Assembly: GCF_022605725.1 (NCBI RefSeq)
Contig: NC_065564.1
Coordinates: 10,642,698-10,706,697, forward strand
Length of the DNA stretch: 64,000 nucleotides
Direction of reading: 5' to 3'
Source: Anthonomus grandis grandis
Lineage: Eukaryota; Arthropoda; Insecta; Coleoptera; Curculionidae
Positions within the stretch are counted from its first letter, which is position 1, and every line of letters begins with the position of its first letter. Below are positions 1 through 13,168 of this stretch, in pieces. Made by a program: the position numbers and the translations under genes. The notes under the pieces were generated by a model that was not told where the DNA came from, did no database searches, and worked only from the letters and a program-made list of their open reading frames with translations.

Positions 1-1860
1 ATAGATAACAATAATAGTGTGAGATATGATTATTTTTTTAAAAAACAATTCATTAGAAAAATTTAAAAAATAATTTACAGTACATCAAATGAACTTCAAA
101 AATTAAATTGGAATCAAATCGGACAATGCTAATTGATTAATCGTTCTATTTTCTTAACCCTGGTTATGTCCAAAACTTAAAAAGGATCATTTGAGTCATC
201 TTGTATAACCTAAATATTAATTTTAAAATAAATTTGAATCATAGATAACCGTAATTAAGTAAGATATGACTATTATTTTAAAACACAATACATCAAAATA
301 TTTTAAAAAAATATTTAGGGTTAAACAAATTATATCTAAAAATTAAATTGAAATCATATAGGAACAATAGCTATAGGTAATAGTAATCGATTTTCTTTAT
401 TCTGGTTATGTCCAAAACTTGAAAAGGATCATTTGAGTCATCTTGTATAACCTAAATATTATTTTAAATTATATGTGAATACTTGATGACCGTAATAGTG
501 AGATATGACGATTTTTTTAAAGCACAATACATCAAACTAATTTTAAAAATCATTTAGGGATTATCAAATTATATCTAAAAATTAAATCGGAACAATCGTT
601 AACGCTATTAGTTATTATATTTTCTTAATCCTTCTTGTGTTCAAACCGTAAAAAACTTCATTTGGCTATCTTGTATATGCGAAATAGTAAATTTAATTTA
701 TATTCGAATAATAGATGACAGTAATAGAGTGAGAAATGATTATTTTTTGAAAAACAATTCATCAGAAAAATTTTAAAAATAATTTCTAGTACATCAAATT
801 AACTTCAAAAATTAAATTGGAATCAAATCGGACAATGCTATAATGATTAATCGTTTTATTTTCTTAACCCTGGTTATGTCCAAAACTTAAAAAGGATCAT
901 TTGAGTCGTCTTGTATAACCTAAATAATAATTTTAAATTATATTTGAATAATAGATAACAGTAAATGAGTGAGATATGACTATTTTATTTAAACACAATA
1001 CATTAAAATATTTTTAAAAATCATTTAGGGTTAATCAAATTATATCTAAAAATTAAATTAAAATTAAATCGGAACAATCGTTAACGCTATTAGTTATTAC
1101 ATTTTCTTAACTCTGGTTGTGTTCAAACCGTAAAAAACATGATTTGGCTATTTTGTATATGCGAAATAGTAAATTTAATTTATATTCAAATAATAGATAA
1201 CAGTAATAGAGTGAAATATGATTATTTAATTAAAAAAAAATTCACCAGAAAAATTTTAAAAATAATTTACAGTACATCAAATGAACTTCAAAAATTAAAT
1301 TGGAATCAAATCGGACAATGCTATAATGATTAATCGTTTTATTTTCTTAACCCTGGTTATGTCCAAAACTTAAAAAGGATCATCTTGTATAACCTAAATA
1401 TTAATTTTAAATAAAATTTGAATAATAGATAACCGTAATTGAGTGAGATATGACTATTATTTTGAAACACAATACATCAAAATATTTAAAAAAATTATAT
1501 ATGGTTAAACAAATTATATCTAAAAATTAAATTGAAATCATATCGGAACAATAGCTATAGGTAATAGTAGTCGAGTTTCTTTATTCTGGTTATGTCCAAA
1601 ACTTAAAAAGGATTATTTGAGTCATCTTGTATAACCTAAATATTAATTTTAAATTATATTTGAATAATTCATAACCGTTATAGTGAGATATGACTATTTT
1701 TTTAAAACACAATACATCAAACTAATTTTAAAAATCATTTAGGGATTATCAAATTATATTTAAAAATTAAATCGGAACAATCGTTAACGCTATTAGTTAT
1801 TATATTTTCTTAATTCTTGTTGTGTTCAAACCGTAAAAAACATCATTTGGCTATCTTGTA

Positions 1861-1895
1861 TATGAAAATTTTTAAAAATAATTTACGAATTGTAA
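1861..1895 (+). repeat. Internal patch in an A monomer (copied from its own core)
   Basis: The usual TTGTATATGCGAAATAGTAA is replaced by TTGTATATGAAAATTTTTAA, AAATAATTTACGAATTGTAA. The inserted stretch resembles the core of the same monomer type about 100 bases downstream (GAAAAATTTTAAAAATAATT, TACAG). A short template switch during replication or repair explains it. It shifts frame and creates the longer chance open frame at 1817-2044. The D1 duplicate has the same patch at about 7888-7922. Confidence 0.8.
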
Positions 1896-2220
1896 ATTTA
1901 AATTATATTCGAATAATAGATAACAGTAATAGAGTGAGATATAATTATTTTATTAAAAAACAATTCATAAGAAAAATTTTAAAAATAATTTACAGTACAT
2001 CAAATGAACTTCAAAAATTAAATTGGAATCAAATCGGAGAATGATTAATCGGTCTATTTTCTTAACCCTGGTTATTTCCAAAACTTAAAAAGGATCATTT
2101 GAGTCATCTTGTATAACCTAAATATTAATTTTAAATTATATTTGAATAATAGATAACCGTAAATGCGTGAGATATGACTATTTTATGTAAACACAATACA
2201 TCAAAATATTTTTAAAAATC

Positions 2221-2300
2221 ATTTAGGGTTAATCAAATTATATTTAAAAATTAAATTTAGTTAGTTAGTTTAGTTAATATATTTTCTTAATTCTTGTTGT
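2221..2300 (+). repeat. TTAG-rich patch replacing the TCGGAACAAT box in a C2 monomer
   Basis: Where a C monomer normally reads TTAAATTAAAATTAAATCGG and then AACAATCGTTAACG, this one reads TTAAATTTAGTTAGTTAGTT then TAGTTAATATATTTTC. The conserved TCGGAACAAT box and its palindrome are gone. The copy near 8283-8305 has the same change, since it lies in the D1 duplicate. It looks like slippage of a TTAG seed taken from the ATTAGTTATT tail with loss of about 25 bases. Confidence 0.85.
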
Positions 2301-5169
2301 GTCCAAACCGTAAAAAACATCCTGTGGCTATATTGTATATGCGAAATAGTAAATTTAAATTATATTCGAATAATAGATAACACTAATAGAGTGAGATATG
2401 CTCATTTTTTTAAAAAACAATTCATCAGAAAAATTTTAAAAATTATTTATAGTACATCAAATGAACCTCAAAAATTAATTTGGAATCAAATCGGACAATG
2501 CTATAATGGATTAATCTTTCTATTTTCTTTATCCTTGTTATGTCGAAATCACAAAAAGGATCATTTGCGTCATCTTGTATAACCTAAATAATAATTTTAA
2601 ATTATATTTGAATAATGTATAACCATAAATGAGTGAGATATGACTATTTTATTTAAACACAATACATCAAAATATTTTTAAAAATCATTTAGGGTTAATC
2701 AAATTATATCTAAAAATTAAATTAAAATTAAATCGGAACAATCGTTAACGCTATTAGTTATTATATTTTCTTAATTCTTGTTGTGTTCAAACCGTAAAAA
2801 ACATCATTTGGCTATCTTGTATATGCGAAATAGTAAATTTAAATTATATTCGAATAATAGATAACACTTATAGAGTGAGATATAATTGTTTTATTAAAAA
2901 ACAATTCATAAGAAAAATTTTAAAAATAATTTACAGTACATCAAATGAACTTTAAAAATTAAACTGGAATCAAATCGGACAATGCTATAATGATTAATCG
3001 GTCTATTTTCTTAACACTGGTTATGTCCAAAACTTAAAAAGGATCATTTGAGTCATCTTGTATAACCTAAATATTAATTTTAAATTAAATTTGAATAATA
3101 GATAACCGTAATTGAGTGAGATATGACTATTATTTTGAAACACAATACATCAAAATATTAAAAAAAAATTATTTAGGGTTAAACAAATTATATCTAAAAA
3201 TTAAATTGAAATCATATCGGAACAATAGCTATAGGTAATAGTAGTCTAGTTTCTTTATTCTGGTTATGTCCAAAACTTAAAAAGGATTATTTGAGTCATC
3301 TTGTATAAACTAAATATTAATTTTAAATTATATTTGAATAATTGATAACCGTTATAGTGAGATATGACTATTTTTTTAAAACACAATACATCAAACTAAT
3401 TTTAAAAATCATTTAGGGTTAATCAAATTATATCTAAAAATTAAATTAAAATTGAATCGGAACAATCGTTAACGCTATTAGTTATTATATTTTCTTAATT
3501 CTTGTTGTGTTCAAACCGTAAAAAACATCATTTGGCTATCTTGTATATGCGAAATAGTAAATTTAAATTATATTCGAATAATAGATAACAGCAATAGAGT
3601 GAGATAAAATTATTTTATCAAAAAACAATTCATAAGAAAAATTTTAAAAATAATTTACAGTACATCAAATGAACTTCAAAAATTAATTTGGAATCAAATA
3701 GGACAATGCTATAATGATTAATCATTCTATTTTCTTAACCCTGGTTATGTCCAAAACTTATAAAGGATCATTTGAGTCATCTTGTATAACCTAAATATTA
3801 ATTTTAAAATAAATTTGAATAATAGATAACCGTAGTTGAGTATTTTTTTGAAACACAATACATCAAAATATTTTAAAAAATAATTTGAGGTTGAACAAAT
3901 TATATCTAAAAATTGAATTGAAATATATCGGAACAATAGCTATAGGTAATAGTAGTCGATTTTCTTCATTCTGGTTATGTCCAAAACTTAAAAAGGATTA
4001 TTTGAGTCATCTTGTATAACCTAAATATTAATTTTAAATTATATTTGAGTAATTGATAACCGTAAATGAGTGAGATATGACTATTTTTTTAAAACACAAT
4101 ACATCAAAATATTTTTAAAAATCATTTAGGGGTAATCAAATTATATCTAAAAATTAAATTAAAATTAAATCGGAACAATCGTTAACGCTATTAGTTATTA
4201 TATTTTCTTTATTCTTGTTGTGTTCAAACCGTAAAAAACATCATTTGGCTATTTTGTATGTGCGAAATAGTAAATTTAAATTATATTCGAATAATTGATA
4301 ACAGTAATAGAGTGAGATATAATTATTTAATTAAAAAACAATTCATCAGAAAAATTTTAAAAATAATTTACAGTACATCAAGTGAAGTTCAAAAATTAAA
4401 TTGGAATCAAATCGGACAATGCTATATTGATTAATCGATCTATTTTCTTAACCCTGGTTATGTTCAAAACTTAAAAACGATTATTTGAGTCATCTTGTAT
4501 AACCTAAATATTAATTTTAAAATAAATTTGAATCATAGATAACCGTAATTGAGATATGACTATTTTTTTGAAACAAAATACATCAAAATATTTTAAAAAA
4601 TTATTTAGGGTTAAACAAATTATATCTAAAAATTAAATTGAAATCATATCGGAACAATAGCTATAGGTAATAGTTATCGATTTTCTTATTCTGGTTATGT
4701 CCAAAACTTAAAAAGGATTATTTGAGTAATCTTGTATAACCTAAATATTAATTTTAAATTATATTTGAATAATTGATAACCGTAATAGTGAGATATGACA
4801 ATTTATTTTGAAACACAATACATCAAACTAATTTTAAAAATCATTTAGGGTTAATCAAATTATATCTAAAAATTGAATTAAAATTAAATCGGAACAATCG
4901 CCAACGCTATTAGTTATTACATTTTCTTAACTCTGATTGTGTTCAAACCGTAAAAAACATCATTTGGTTATCTTGTATATGCGAAATAGAAAATTTAATT
5001 TATATTCGTATAATAGATAACAGTAATAGAGTGAGATATGATTATTTAATTAAAAAACAATTCATCAGAAAAATTTTAAAAATAATTTACAGTACATCAA
5101 GTGAAGTTCAAAAATTAAATTGGAATCAAATCGGACAATGCTATATTGATTAATCGATCTATTTTCTTA

Positions 5170-5415
5170 ACCCTGGTTATGTTCAAAACTTAAAAAGGAT
5201 CATTTGAGTCATCTTGTATAACCTAAATATTAATTTTAAATTATATTTAAATAATTCATAGCCGTTATAGTGAGATATGACTATTTTTTTAAAACATAAT
5301 ACATCAAACAAATTTTAAAAATCATTTAAGGTTTATCAAATTATATCTAACAATTAAATTGAAATCGTATCGGAACAAAAGCTATAGGTAATAGTAATCG
5401 ATTTTCTTTATTCTG
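5170..5415 (+). repeat. C/B chimeric monomer
   Basis: Its first half is C-type (GTTATAGTGAGATATGACTA, then AATACATCAAACAAATTTTA). Its tail is B-type (GAACAAAAGCTATAGGTAAT, then ATCGATTTTCTTTATTCTGG). The switch lies in TTATATCTAACAATTAAATT, a stretch common to both subtypes. Similar C/B hybrids lie at about 9765-10010 and, in the superblock duplicate, about 14470-14715. Confidence 0.8.
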
Positions 5416-5940
5416 GTTATGTCCAAAACTTAAAAAGGATCATTTGGGTCATCTTGTATAACCTAAATATTAATTTTAAAATAAATTTGAATAATAGATA
5501 ACCGTAATTAAGTGAGATGACTATTTTTTTAAAACACAATACATCAAAATATTTAAAAAAATTATTTAGGGTTAAACAAATTATATCAAAAAATTAAATT
5601 GAAATCATAACGGAACAATAGCTATTAGTAATAGTCATCGATTTTCTTTATTCTGGTTATGTCCAAAACCTAAAAAAGATCATTTGAGTCATCTTGTATA
5701 ACCTAAATATTATTTTAAATTATATTTGAATAATTAATAACCGTTATAGTGAGATATGACTATTTATTTTGAAACACATAACATCAAACTAATTTTAAAA
5801 ATAATTTAGGGTAATCAAATATATATCTAAAAATTAAATTGAAATTAAATCGGAACAATCGCCAACGCTATTAGTTATTACATTTTCTTAACTCTGATTG
5901 TGTTCAAACCATAAAAAACATGATTTGGCTATCTTGTATA

Positions 5941-6040
5941 TGCGAAATAGTAAATTTAAATTCTTTGAACTTCAAAAATTAAAATGGAATCAAATCAGAC
6001 AATGCTATAATGATTAATCGTTCTATTTTCTTAACCCTGG
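5941..6040 (+). repeat. A monomer with internal deletion of about 115 bp
   Basis: The sequence goes from the A head AATAGTAAATTTAAATT straight to CTTTGAACTTCAAAAATT. The middle block from ATATTCGAATAATAG to CATCAAA is missing. The rest of the tail is normal and is followed by a B monomer, so the array register of subtypes is kept. Confidence 0.85.
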
Positions 6041-6284
6041 TTATGTCCAAAACTTAAAAAGGATCATTTGAATCATCTTGTATAACCTAAATATTAATTT
6101 TAAAATAAATTTGAATCATAGATAACCGTAATTGAGTGAGATATGACTATTTTTTTGCAACACAATACATCAAAATATTTTAAAAAATTATTTAGGGTTA
6201 AACAAATTATATCTAAAAATTAAATTGAATTCATATCGGAACAATAGCTATAGGTAACAGTAATCTATTTTCTTTATTCTGGTT

Positions 6285-6414
6285 ATGTCCAAAACTTAAA
6301 AAGGATCATTTGAGTCATCTTCTATAACCTAAATATTATTTTTTAATTATATTCGAATAATAGATAACAGTAATTTTTTATTACAACGTAATTTTTTATT
6401 ACATTTTCTTAACT
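6285..6414 (+). repeat. Truncated monomer with a 16-bp tandem microduplication
   Basis: A monomer of only about 130 bp. After a B/C head and TTATATTCGAATAATAGATA comes GTAATTTTTTATTACA at 6370-6385, repeated at 6388-6403 with two bases between, then the C tail TTTTCTTAACTCTG. The whole core, including the TCGGAACAAT box, is gone. The duplicated 16-mer sits exactly at the joint, as expected from end joining or replication slippage at a repair site. Confidence 0.85.
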
Positions 6415-7192
6415 CTGATTGTGTTCAAACCGTAAAAAACATCATTTTGCTATCTTGTATATGCGAAATAGTAAATTTAAATTATATTTGAATAATAGAT
6501 AATAGTATTAGAGTGAGATATAATTATTTAATTAAAAAACAATTCATAAAAAATTTTTTTAAAATAATTTACAGTACATCAAATGAACTTCAAAAATTAA
6601 ATCGGGAACAAATCGGACAATGCTATAATGAATAATCGTTCTACTTTCTTAACCCTGTTTATGTCCAAAACTTAAAAAGGATCATTTGGGTCATCTTGTA
6701 TAACCTAAATATTAATTTTAAATTATATTTGAATAATTGATAACCGTAATAGAGTGAGATATGACTATTTTTTTGAAACATAATACATCAAAATATTTTA
6801 AAAAATTATTTAGGGTTAGACAAATTATATCTAAAAATTAAATTGAAATCATATCGGAACAATAGGTATAGGTAATAGTAATCGATTTTCTTGATCCTGG
6901 TTATGTCCAAAACTTAAAAAGGATCATTTGAGTCATCTTGTATAACCTAAATATTAATTTTAAACTATATTTGAATAATAGATAACCTTAAATGCGTGAG
7001 ATATGACTATTTTATTTAAACACAATACATCAAACTAATTTTAAAAATCATTTAGGCGTTATCAAATTATATCTAAAAATTGAATTAAAATTAAATCGGA
7101 ACAATCGCCAACGCTATTAGTTATTACATTTTCTTAACCCTGATTGCGTTCAAACCGTAAAAAACATCATTTGGCTATCTTGTATATGCGAA

Positions 7193-8837
7193 ATAGTAAA
7201 TTTAATTTATATTCAAATAATAGATAACAGTAATAGAGTGAAATATGATTATTTAATTAAAAAAAAATTCACCAGAAAAATTTTAAAAATAATTTACAGT
7301 ACATCAAATGAACTTCAAAAATTAAATTGGAATCAAATCGGACAATGCTATAATGATTAATCGTTTTATTTTCTTAACCCTGGTTATGTCCAAAACCTAA
7401 AAAGGATCATCTTGTATAACCTAAATATTAATTTTAAATAAAATTTGAATAATAGATAACCGTAATTGAGTGAGATATGACTATTATTTTGAAACACAAT
7501 ACATCAAAATATTTTAAAAAATTATATATGGTTAAACAAATTATATCTAAAAATTAAATTGAAATCATATCGGAACAATAGCTATAGGTAATAGTAGTCG
7601 AGTTTCTTTATTCTGGTTATGTCCAAAACTTAAAAAGGATTATTTGAGTCATCTTGTATAACCTAAATATTAATTTTAAATTATATTTGAATAATTCATA
7701 ACCGTTATAGTGATGTATGACTATTTTTTTAAAACACAATACATCAAACTAATTTTAAAAATCATATAGGGATTATCAAATTATATTTAAAAATTAAATC
7801 GGAACAATAGTTAACGCTATTAGTTATTATATTTTCTTAATTCTTGTTGTGTTCAAACCGTAAAAAACATCATTTGGCTATCTTGTATATGAAAATTTTT
7901 AAAAATAATTTACGAATTGTAAATTTAAATTATATTCGAATAATAGATAACAGTAATAGAGTGAGATATAATTATTTTATTAAAAAACAATTCATAAGAA
8001 AAATTTTAAAAATAATTTACAGTACATCAAATGAACTTCAAAAATTAAATTGGAATCAAATCGGAGAATGTTTAATCGGTCTATTTTCTTAACCCTGGTT
8101 ATTTCCAAAACTTAAAAAGGATCATTTGAGTCATCTTGTATAACCTAAATATTAATTTTAAATTATATTTGAATAATAGATAACCGTAAATGCGTGAGAT
8201 ATGACTATTTTATGTAAACACAATACATCAAAATATTTTTAAAAATCATTTAGGGTTAATCAAATTATATCTAAAAATTAAATTTAGTTAGTTAGTTTAG
8301 TTATTATATTTTCTTAATTCTTGTTGTGTCCAAACCGTAAAAAACATCCTGTGGCTATATTGTATATGCGAAATAGTAAATTTAAATTATATTCGTATAA
8401 TAGATAACACTAATAGAGTGAGATATGCTCATTTTTTTAAAAAACAATTCATCAGAAAAATTTTAAAAATTATTTATAGTACATCAAATGAACCTCAAAA
8501 ATTAAATTGGAATCAAATCGGACAATGCTATAATGGATTAATCTTTCTATTTTCTTTATCCTGGTTATGTCGAAATCACAAAAAGGATCATTTGCGTCAT
8601 CTTGTATAACCTAACTAATAATTTTAAATTATATTTGAATAATGTATAACCATAAATGAGTGAGATATGACTATTTTATTTAAACACAATACATCAAAAT
8701 ATTTTTAAAAATCATTTAGGGTTAATCAAATTATATCTAAAAATTAAATTAAAATTAAATCGGAACAATCGTTAACGCTATTAGTTATTATATTTTCTTA
8801 ATTCTTGTTGTGTTCAAACCGTAAAAAACATCATTTG
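7193..8837 (+). repeat. Segmental duplication D1, copy 2
   Basis: Second copy of 1166-2810. It flows directly into the 4.7 kb superblock: from about 8428 its sequence is also repeated at 13134. So the last two monomers of this copy exist three times (2391, 8418 and 13124 each lie in an A monomer reading ATAATGGATTAATCTTTC). This overlap of duplications shows successive rounds of exchange with different register. Confidence 0.88.
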
Positions 8838-10740
8838 GTTATCTTGTATATGCGAAATAGTAAATTTAATTTATATTCGAATAATAGATGACAGTAATAG
8901 AGTGAGAAATGATTATTTTTTGAAAAACAATTCATCAGAAAAATTTTAAAAATAATTTCTAGTACATCAAATTAACTTCAAAAATTAAATTGGAATCAAA
9001 TCGGACAATGCTATAATGATTAATCGTTTTATTTTCTTAACCCTGGTTATGTCCAAAACTTAAAAAGGATCATTTGAGTCGTTTTGTATAACCTAAATAT
9101 TAATTTTAAAATAAATTTGAATAATAGATAACCGTAATTGAGTGAGCTATGACTATTATTTTAAAACACAATACAACAAAATATTTTAAAAAAATATTTA
9201 GGGTTTAACAAATTATATCTAAAAATTAAATTGAAATCATATCGGAACAATAGCTATAGGTAATAGAAGTCGATTTTCTTTATTCTGGTTATGTCCAAAA
9301 CTTAAAAAGGATTATTTGAGTCATCTTGTATAACCTAAATATTAATTTTAAATTTAATTTGAATAATTGATAACCGTAATAGTGAAATATGACTACTTTT
9401 TTAAAACACAATACATCAAACTAATTTTAAAAATCATTTGAGGATTATCAAATTATATCAAAAATCTAAATTAAAATTAAATCGGAACAATCGTTAACTC
9501 TATTAGTTATTATATTTTCTTAATTCTTATTGTGTCCCAACCGTAAAAAACATCATTTGGCTATCTTGTATATGCGAAATAGTAAATTTAAATTATATTC
9601 GAATAATAGATAACAGTAATAGAGTGAGATATAATAATTTTTTTTAAAAAACATTTCATCAGAAAAATTTTAAAAATAATTTACAGTACATCAAATAAAC
9701 TTCAAAAATTAAATTGGAAACAAATCGGACAATGCTATAATGATTAATCATTCTATTTTCTTAACCCTGGTTATGTCCAAAACTTAAAAAGGATTATTTG
9801 AGTCATGTGGTATAACCTAAATATTAATTTTAAATTATATTTGAATAATTGATAACCGTAATAGTGAGATATGACTATTTATTTTGAAACACAATACATC
9901 AAACTAATTTTAAAAATCATTTAGGGATTATCAAATTATATCTAAAAATTAAATTGAAATTGTATCGGAACAATAGCTATAGGTAATAGTAATCGATTTT
10001 CTTTATTCTGGTTATGTCCAAAACTTAAAAAGGATCATTTGGGTCATCTTGTATAACCTAAATATTAATTTTAAAATAAATTTGAATAATAGATAACCGT
10101 AGTTGAGTATTTTTTTGAAACACAATTCATCAAAATATTTAAAAAAATTATTTAGGGTTAAACAAATTATATCTAAAAATTAAATTTAAATCATATCGGA
10201 ACAATTGCTATAGGTAATAGTAATCGATTTTCTTTATCCTGGTTATGTCCAATAAGGTTCATTTGAGTCATCTCGTATAAGCTAAATAATAATTTTAAAT
10301 TATATTTGAATAATAGATAACCGTAAATGAGTGAGATATGACTATTTTTTTGAAACACAATACATCAAAATATTTTAAAAAATTATTTAGGGTTTAACAA
10401 ATTATATCTAAAAATTAAATTGAAATCGTATCGGAACAATAGCTATAGGTAATAGTAATCGATTTTCTTTATTCTGGTTATGTCCAAAACTTAAAAAGTA
10501 TCATTTGAGTCATCTTGTATAACCTAAATATTAATTTTAAAATAAATTTGAATAATAGATAACCGTAGTTGAGTATTTTTTTGAAACACAATTCATCAAA
10601 TAATTTAAAAAAATTATTTAGGGTTAAACAAATTATCTCTAAAAATTAAATTGAAATCATATCGGAACAATAGCTATAGGTAATAGCAGTCAATTTTCTT
10701 TATTCTGGTTATGTCCAATACTTAAAAAGGATTATTTAAG
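8428..10740 (+). repeat. Superblock left half, copy 1 (2.3 kb)
   Basis: Matches 13134-15446 at offset 4706 with only very few substitutions. Shared rare marks are GGATTAATCTTTC (8535 and 13241), TGTCCCAACCG, TGTCCAATAAGGTTC (10247 and 14953), CATCTCGTATAAGC and AGCAGTCAATTTTC. Order: A, C2, A, B, C, A, C/B hybrid, B, C2/B hybrid, B. The run of B-tailed monomers without an A between them (about 9765-10710) departs from the usual order. Confidence 0.92.
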
Positions 10741-10790
10741 TCATCTTGTATAACATAAATATTAATTTTAAATTATATTTGAATAATTGA

Positions 10791-13168
10791 TAACCGTAAT
10801 AGTGAGATATGACTATTTTTTTGAAACACAATACATCAAACTAATTTTAAAAATCATTTAGGGATTATCAAATTATATCTAAAAATTAAATTAAAATTAA
10901 ATCGGAACAATCGTTAACGCTATTAGTTATTATATTTTCTTAATCCTTCTTGTGTTCAAACCGTAAAAAACATCATTTGGCTATCTTGTATATGCGAAAT
11001 AGTAAATTTAATTTATATTCGAATAATAGATGACAGTAATAGAGTGAGAAATGATTATTTTTTGAAAAAACAATTCATCAGAGAAAATTAAAAATAATTT
11101 CTAGTACATCAAATAAACTTCAAAAATTAAATTGGAATCAAATCGGACAATGCTATAATGATTAATCGTTTTATTTTCTTAACCCTGGTTATGTCCAAAA
11201 CTTAAAAAAGATCATTTGAGTCATCTTGTATAACCTAAATATTAATTTTAAAATAAATTTAAATAATAGATAACCGTAATTGAGTGAGATATGACTATTT
11301 TTTAAAAATCATTTAGGGATTATCAAATTATATCTAAAAATTAAATTAAAATTAAATCGGAACAATCGTTACCGCTATTAGTTATTATATTTTTTTAATT
11401 CTTGTTGTGTCCAAACCGTAAAAAACATCCTTTGGCTATCTTGTATATGCGAAATATTAAATTTAATTTATATTCGAATAATAGATAACAGTAATAGTGT
11501 GAGATATGATCATTTTTTTAAAAAACAATTCATCAAAAAAATTTAAAAAATAATTTACAGTACATCAAATGAACTTCAAAAATTAAATTGGAATCATATA
11601 ATGATTAATCGTTCTATTTTCTTAACCCTGGTTATGTCTAAAACTTAAAAAGGATCATTTGAGTCGTCTTGTATAACCTAAATATTATTTTAAATTATAT
11701 TTGAATAATTGATAACCGTAATAGTGAGATATGACTATTTATTTTCAAACACAATATATCAATCTAATTTTAAAAATCATTTAGGGTTAATCAAATTATA
11801 TCTAAAAATTGAATTAAAATTAAATCGGAACAATCGCCAACGCTATTAGTTATTATGTTTTCTTAATTCTTGTTGTGTTCAAACCGTAAAAACATCATTT
11901 GGCTATCTTGTATATGCGAAATAGTAAATTTAATTTATATTCGAATAATAGATAACAGTAATAGTGTGAAATATGATCATTTTTTTGAAAAACAATTCAT
12001 CAGAAAAATTTTAAAAATGATTTACAGTACATCAAATGAACTTCAAAAAATAAATTGGAATCAAATCGGACAATGCTATAATGATTAATCGTTCTATTTT
12101 CTTAACCCTGGTTATGTCCAAAACTTAAAAAGGATCATTTGAGTCATCTTGTATAAGCTAAATATTAATTTTAAAATAAATTTGAATAATAGATAACCGT
12201 AGTTGAGTATTTTTTTAAAAACATCAAAATATTTAAAAAAATTATTTAGGGTTAAACAAATTATCTCTCAAAAATTGAAATCATATCGGAACAATAACTA
12301 TAGGTAATAGTAATCGATTTTCTTTATTCTGGTTATGTCCAAAACTTAAAAAGGATCATTTGAGTCATCTTGTATAACCTAAATATTATTTTAAATTATA
12401 TTTGAGTAATTGATAAACGTAATAGTGAGATATGACTATTTATTTTGAAACACAATACATTAAACTAATTTTAAAAATCATTTAGGGATTATCAAATTAT
12501 ATCTAAAAATTAAATTAAAATTAAATCGGAACAATCGTTAACGCTATTAGTTATTACATTTTCTAAACTCTGGTTGTGTTCAAACCGTAAAAAACATGAT
12601 TTGGCTATCTTGTATATGCGAAATAGTAAATTCAATTTCTATTCGAATAATAGATAACAGTAATAGAGTGAGATACGATTATTTTTTGAAAAAACAATTC
12701 ATCAGAAAAATTTTAAAAATAATTTCTAGTACATGAAATAAACTTCAAAAATTAAATTGAAATCAAATCGGACAATGCTATAATGATTAATCGTTTTATT
12801 TTCTTAACCCTGGTTATGTCCAAAACTTAAAAAGGATCATTTGAGTCATCTTGTATAACCTAAATATTAATTTTAAAATAAATTTGAATAATAGATAACC
12901 GTAATTCAGTGATATATGACTATTTTTTAAAAATCATTTAGGGATTATCAAATTATATCTAAAAATTAAATTAAAATTAAATCGGAACAATCGTTACCGC
13001 TATTAGTTATTATATTTTCTTAATTCTTGTTGTGTCCAAACCGTAAAAAACACCCTTTGGCTATCTTGTATATGCGAAATATTAAATTTAATTTATATTC
13101 GAATAATAGATAACAGTAATAGTGTGAGATATGATCATTTTTTTAAAAAACAATTCATCAGAAAAATT
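10791..13168 (+). repeat. Superblock right half, copy 1 (2.38 kb)
   Basis: Matches 16885-19262 at offset 6094. Private shared marks include CATCAGAGAAAATTAAAAAT (near 11075 and 17169), the C monomer with CTATTTATTTTCAAACAC, TATTATGTTTTCTTAATTC, CAAATTATCTCTCAAAAATT and ACACCCTTTGGC. A few single-base differences were seen, for example ACAATAACTA against ACAATAGCTA (12291 and 18385) and CATTAAACTA against CATCAAACTA. Confidence 0.92.
11240..11410 (+). repeat. Truncated B/C hybrid monomer
   Basis: A B-type head (TTTTAAAATAAATTTAAATA, GATAACCGTAATTGAGTGAG) joins directly to the C core (ACTATTTTTTAAAAATCATT, TAGGGATTATCAAATT). About 40 bases (ACACAATACATCAAA and flanks) are lost at the T/A-tract joint. 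The same joint occurs near 12915, 16467, 17388 and 19017. It converts an A-B-C unit into a shorter A-(B/C) dimer. Confidence 0.82.

Larger units (their letters stand above)
1166..2810 (+). repeat. Segmental duplication D1, copy 1 (1.65 kb)
   Basis: Matches 7193-8837 at a constant offset of 6027 bp. Shared private marks include TATTCAAATAATAGATAAC, the CACCAG variant of the A core (near 1248 and 7275), ATATATGGTTAAAC (1497 and 7524), the patched A monomer at about 1864-1891 and the TTAG-rich C2 monomer near 2265. Only scattered substitutions and a few one- to three-base indels separate the copies. Seven monomers (A, B, C, A, C2, A, C2) are included. The shared rare marks show descent from one block rather than parallel change. 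Confidence 0.9.
1..7191 (+). repeat. Region 1: mixed A-B-C and A-C higher-order units
   Basis: It starts inside an A monomer (tail at 1-163), then runs B, C, A, C2, A, B, C, A, C2, A, C2, A, B, C and onward, with monomer boundaries about every 235 to 240 bp. Bases 1 to about 930 match 19200 to about 20129, and 1166-2810 is duplicated at 7193-8837. The region holds several damaged monomers: a TTAG-rich patch near 2265, an internal A patch near 1864, a C/B hybrid at about 5170-5415, a deleted A near 5962 and a microduplication near 6370. No gene or unique DNA is present. Confidence 0.88.

Noticed and set aside
3745..3936. Reverse-strand open frame of 63 codons
   Set aside because: It crosses B monomer sequence whose many sister copies do not keep the frame; a chance frame in AT-rich DNA.
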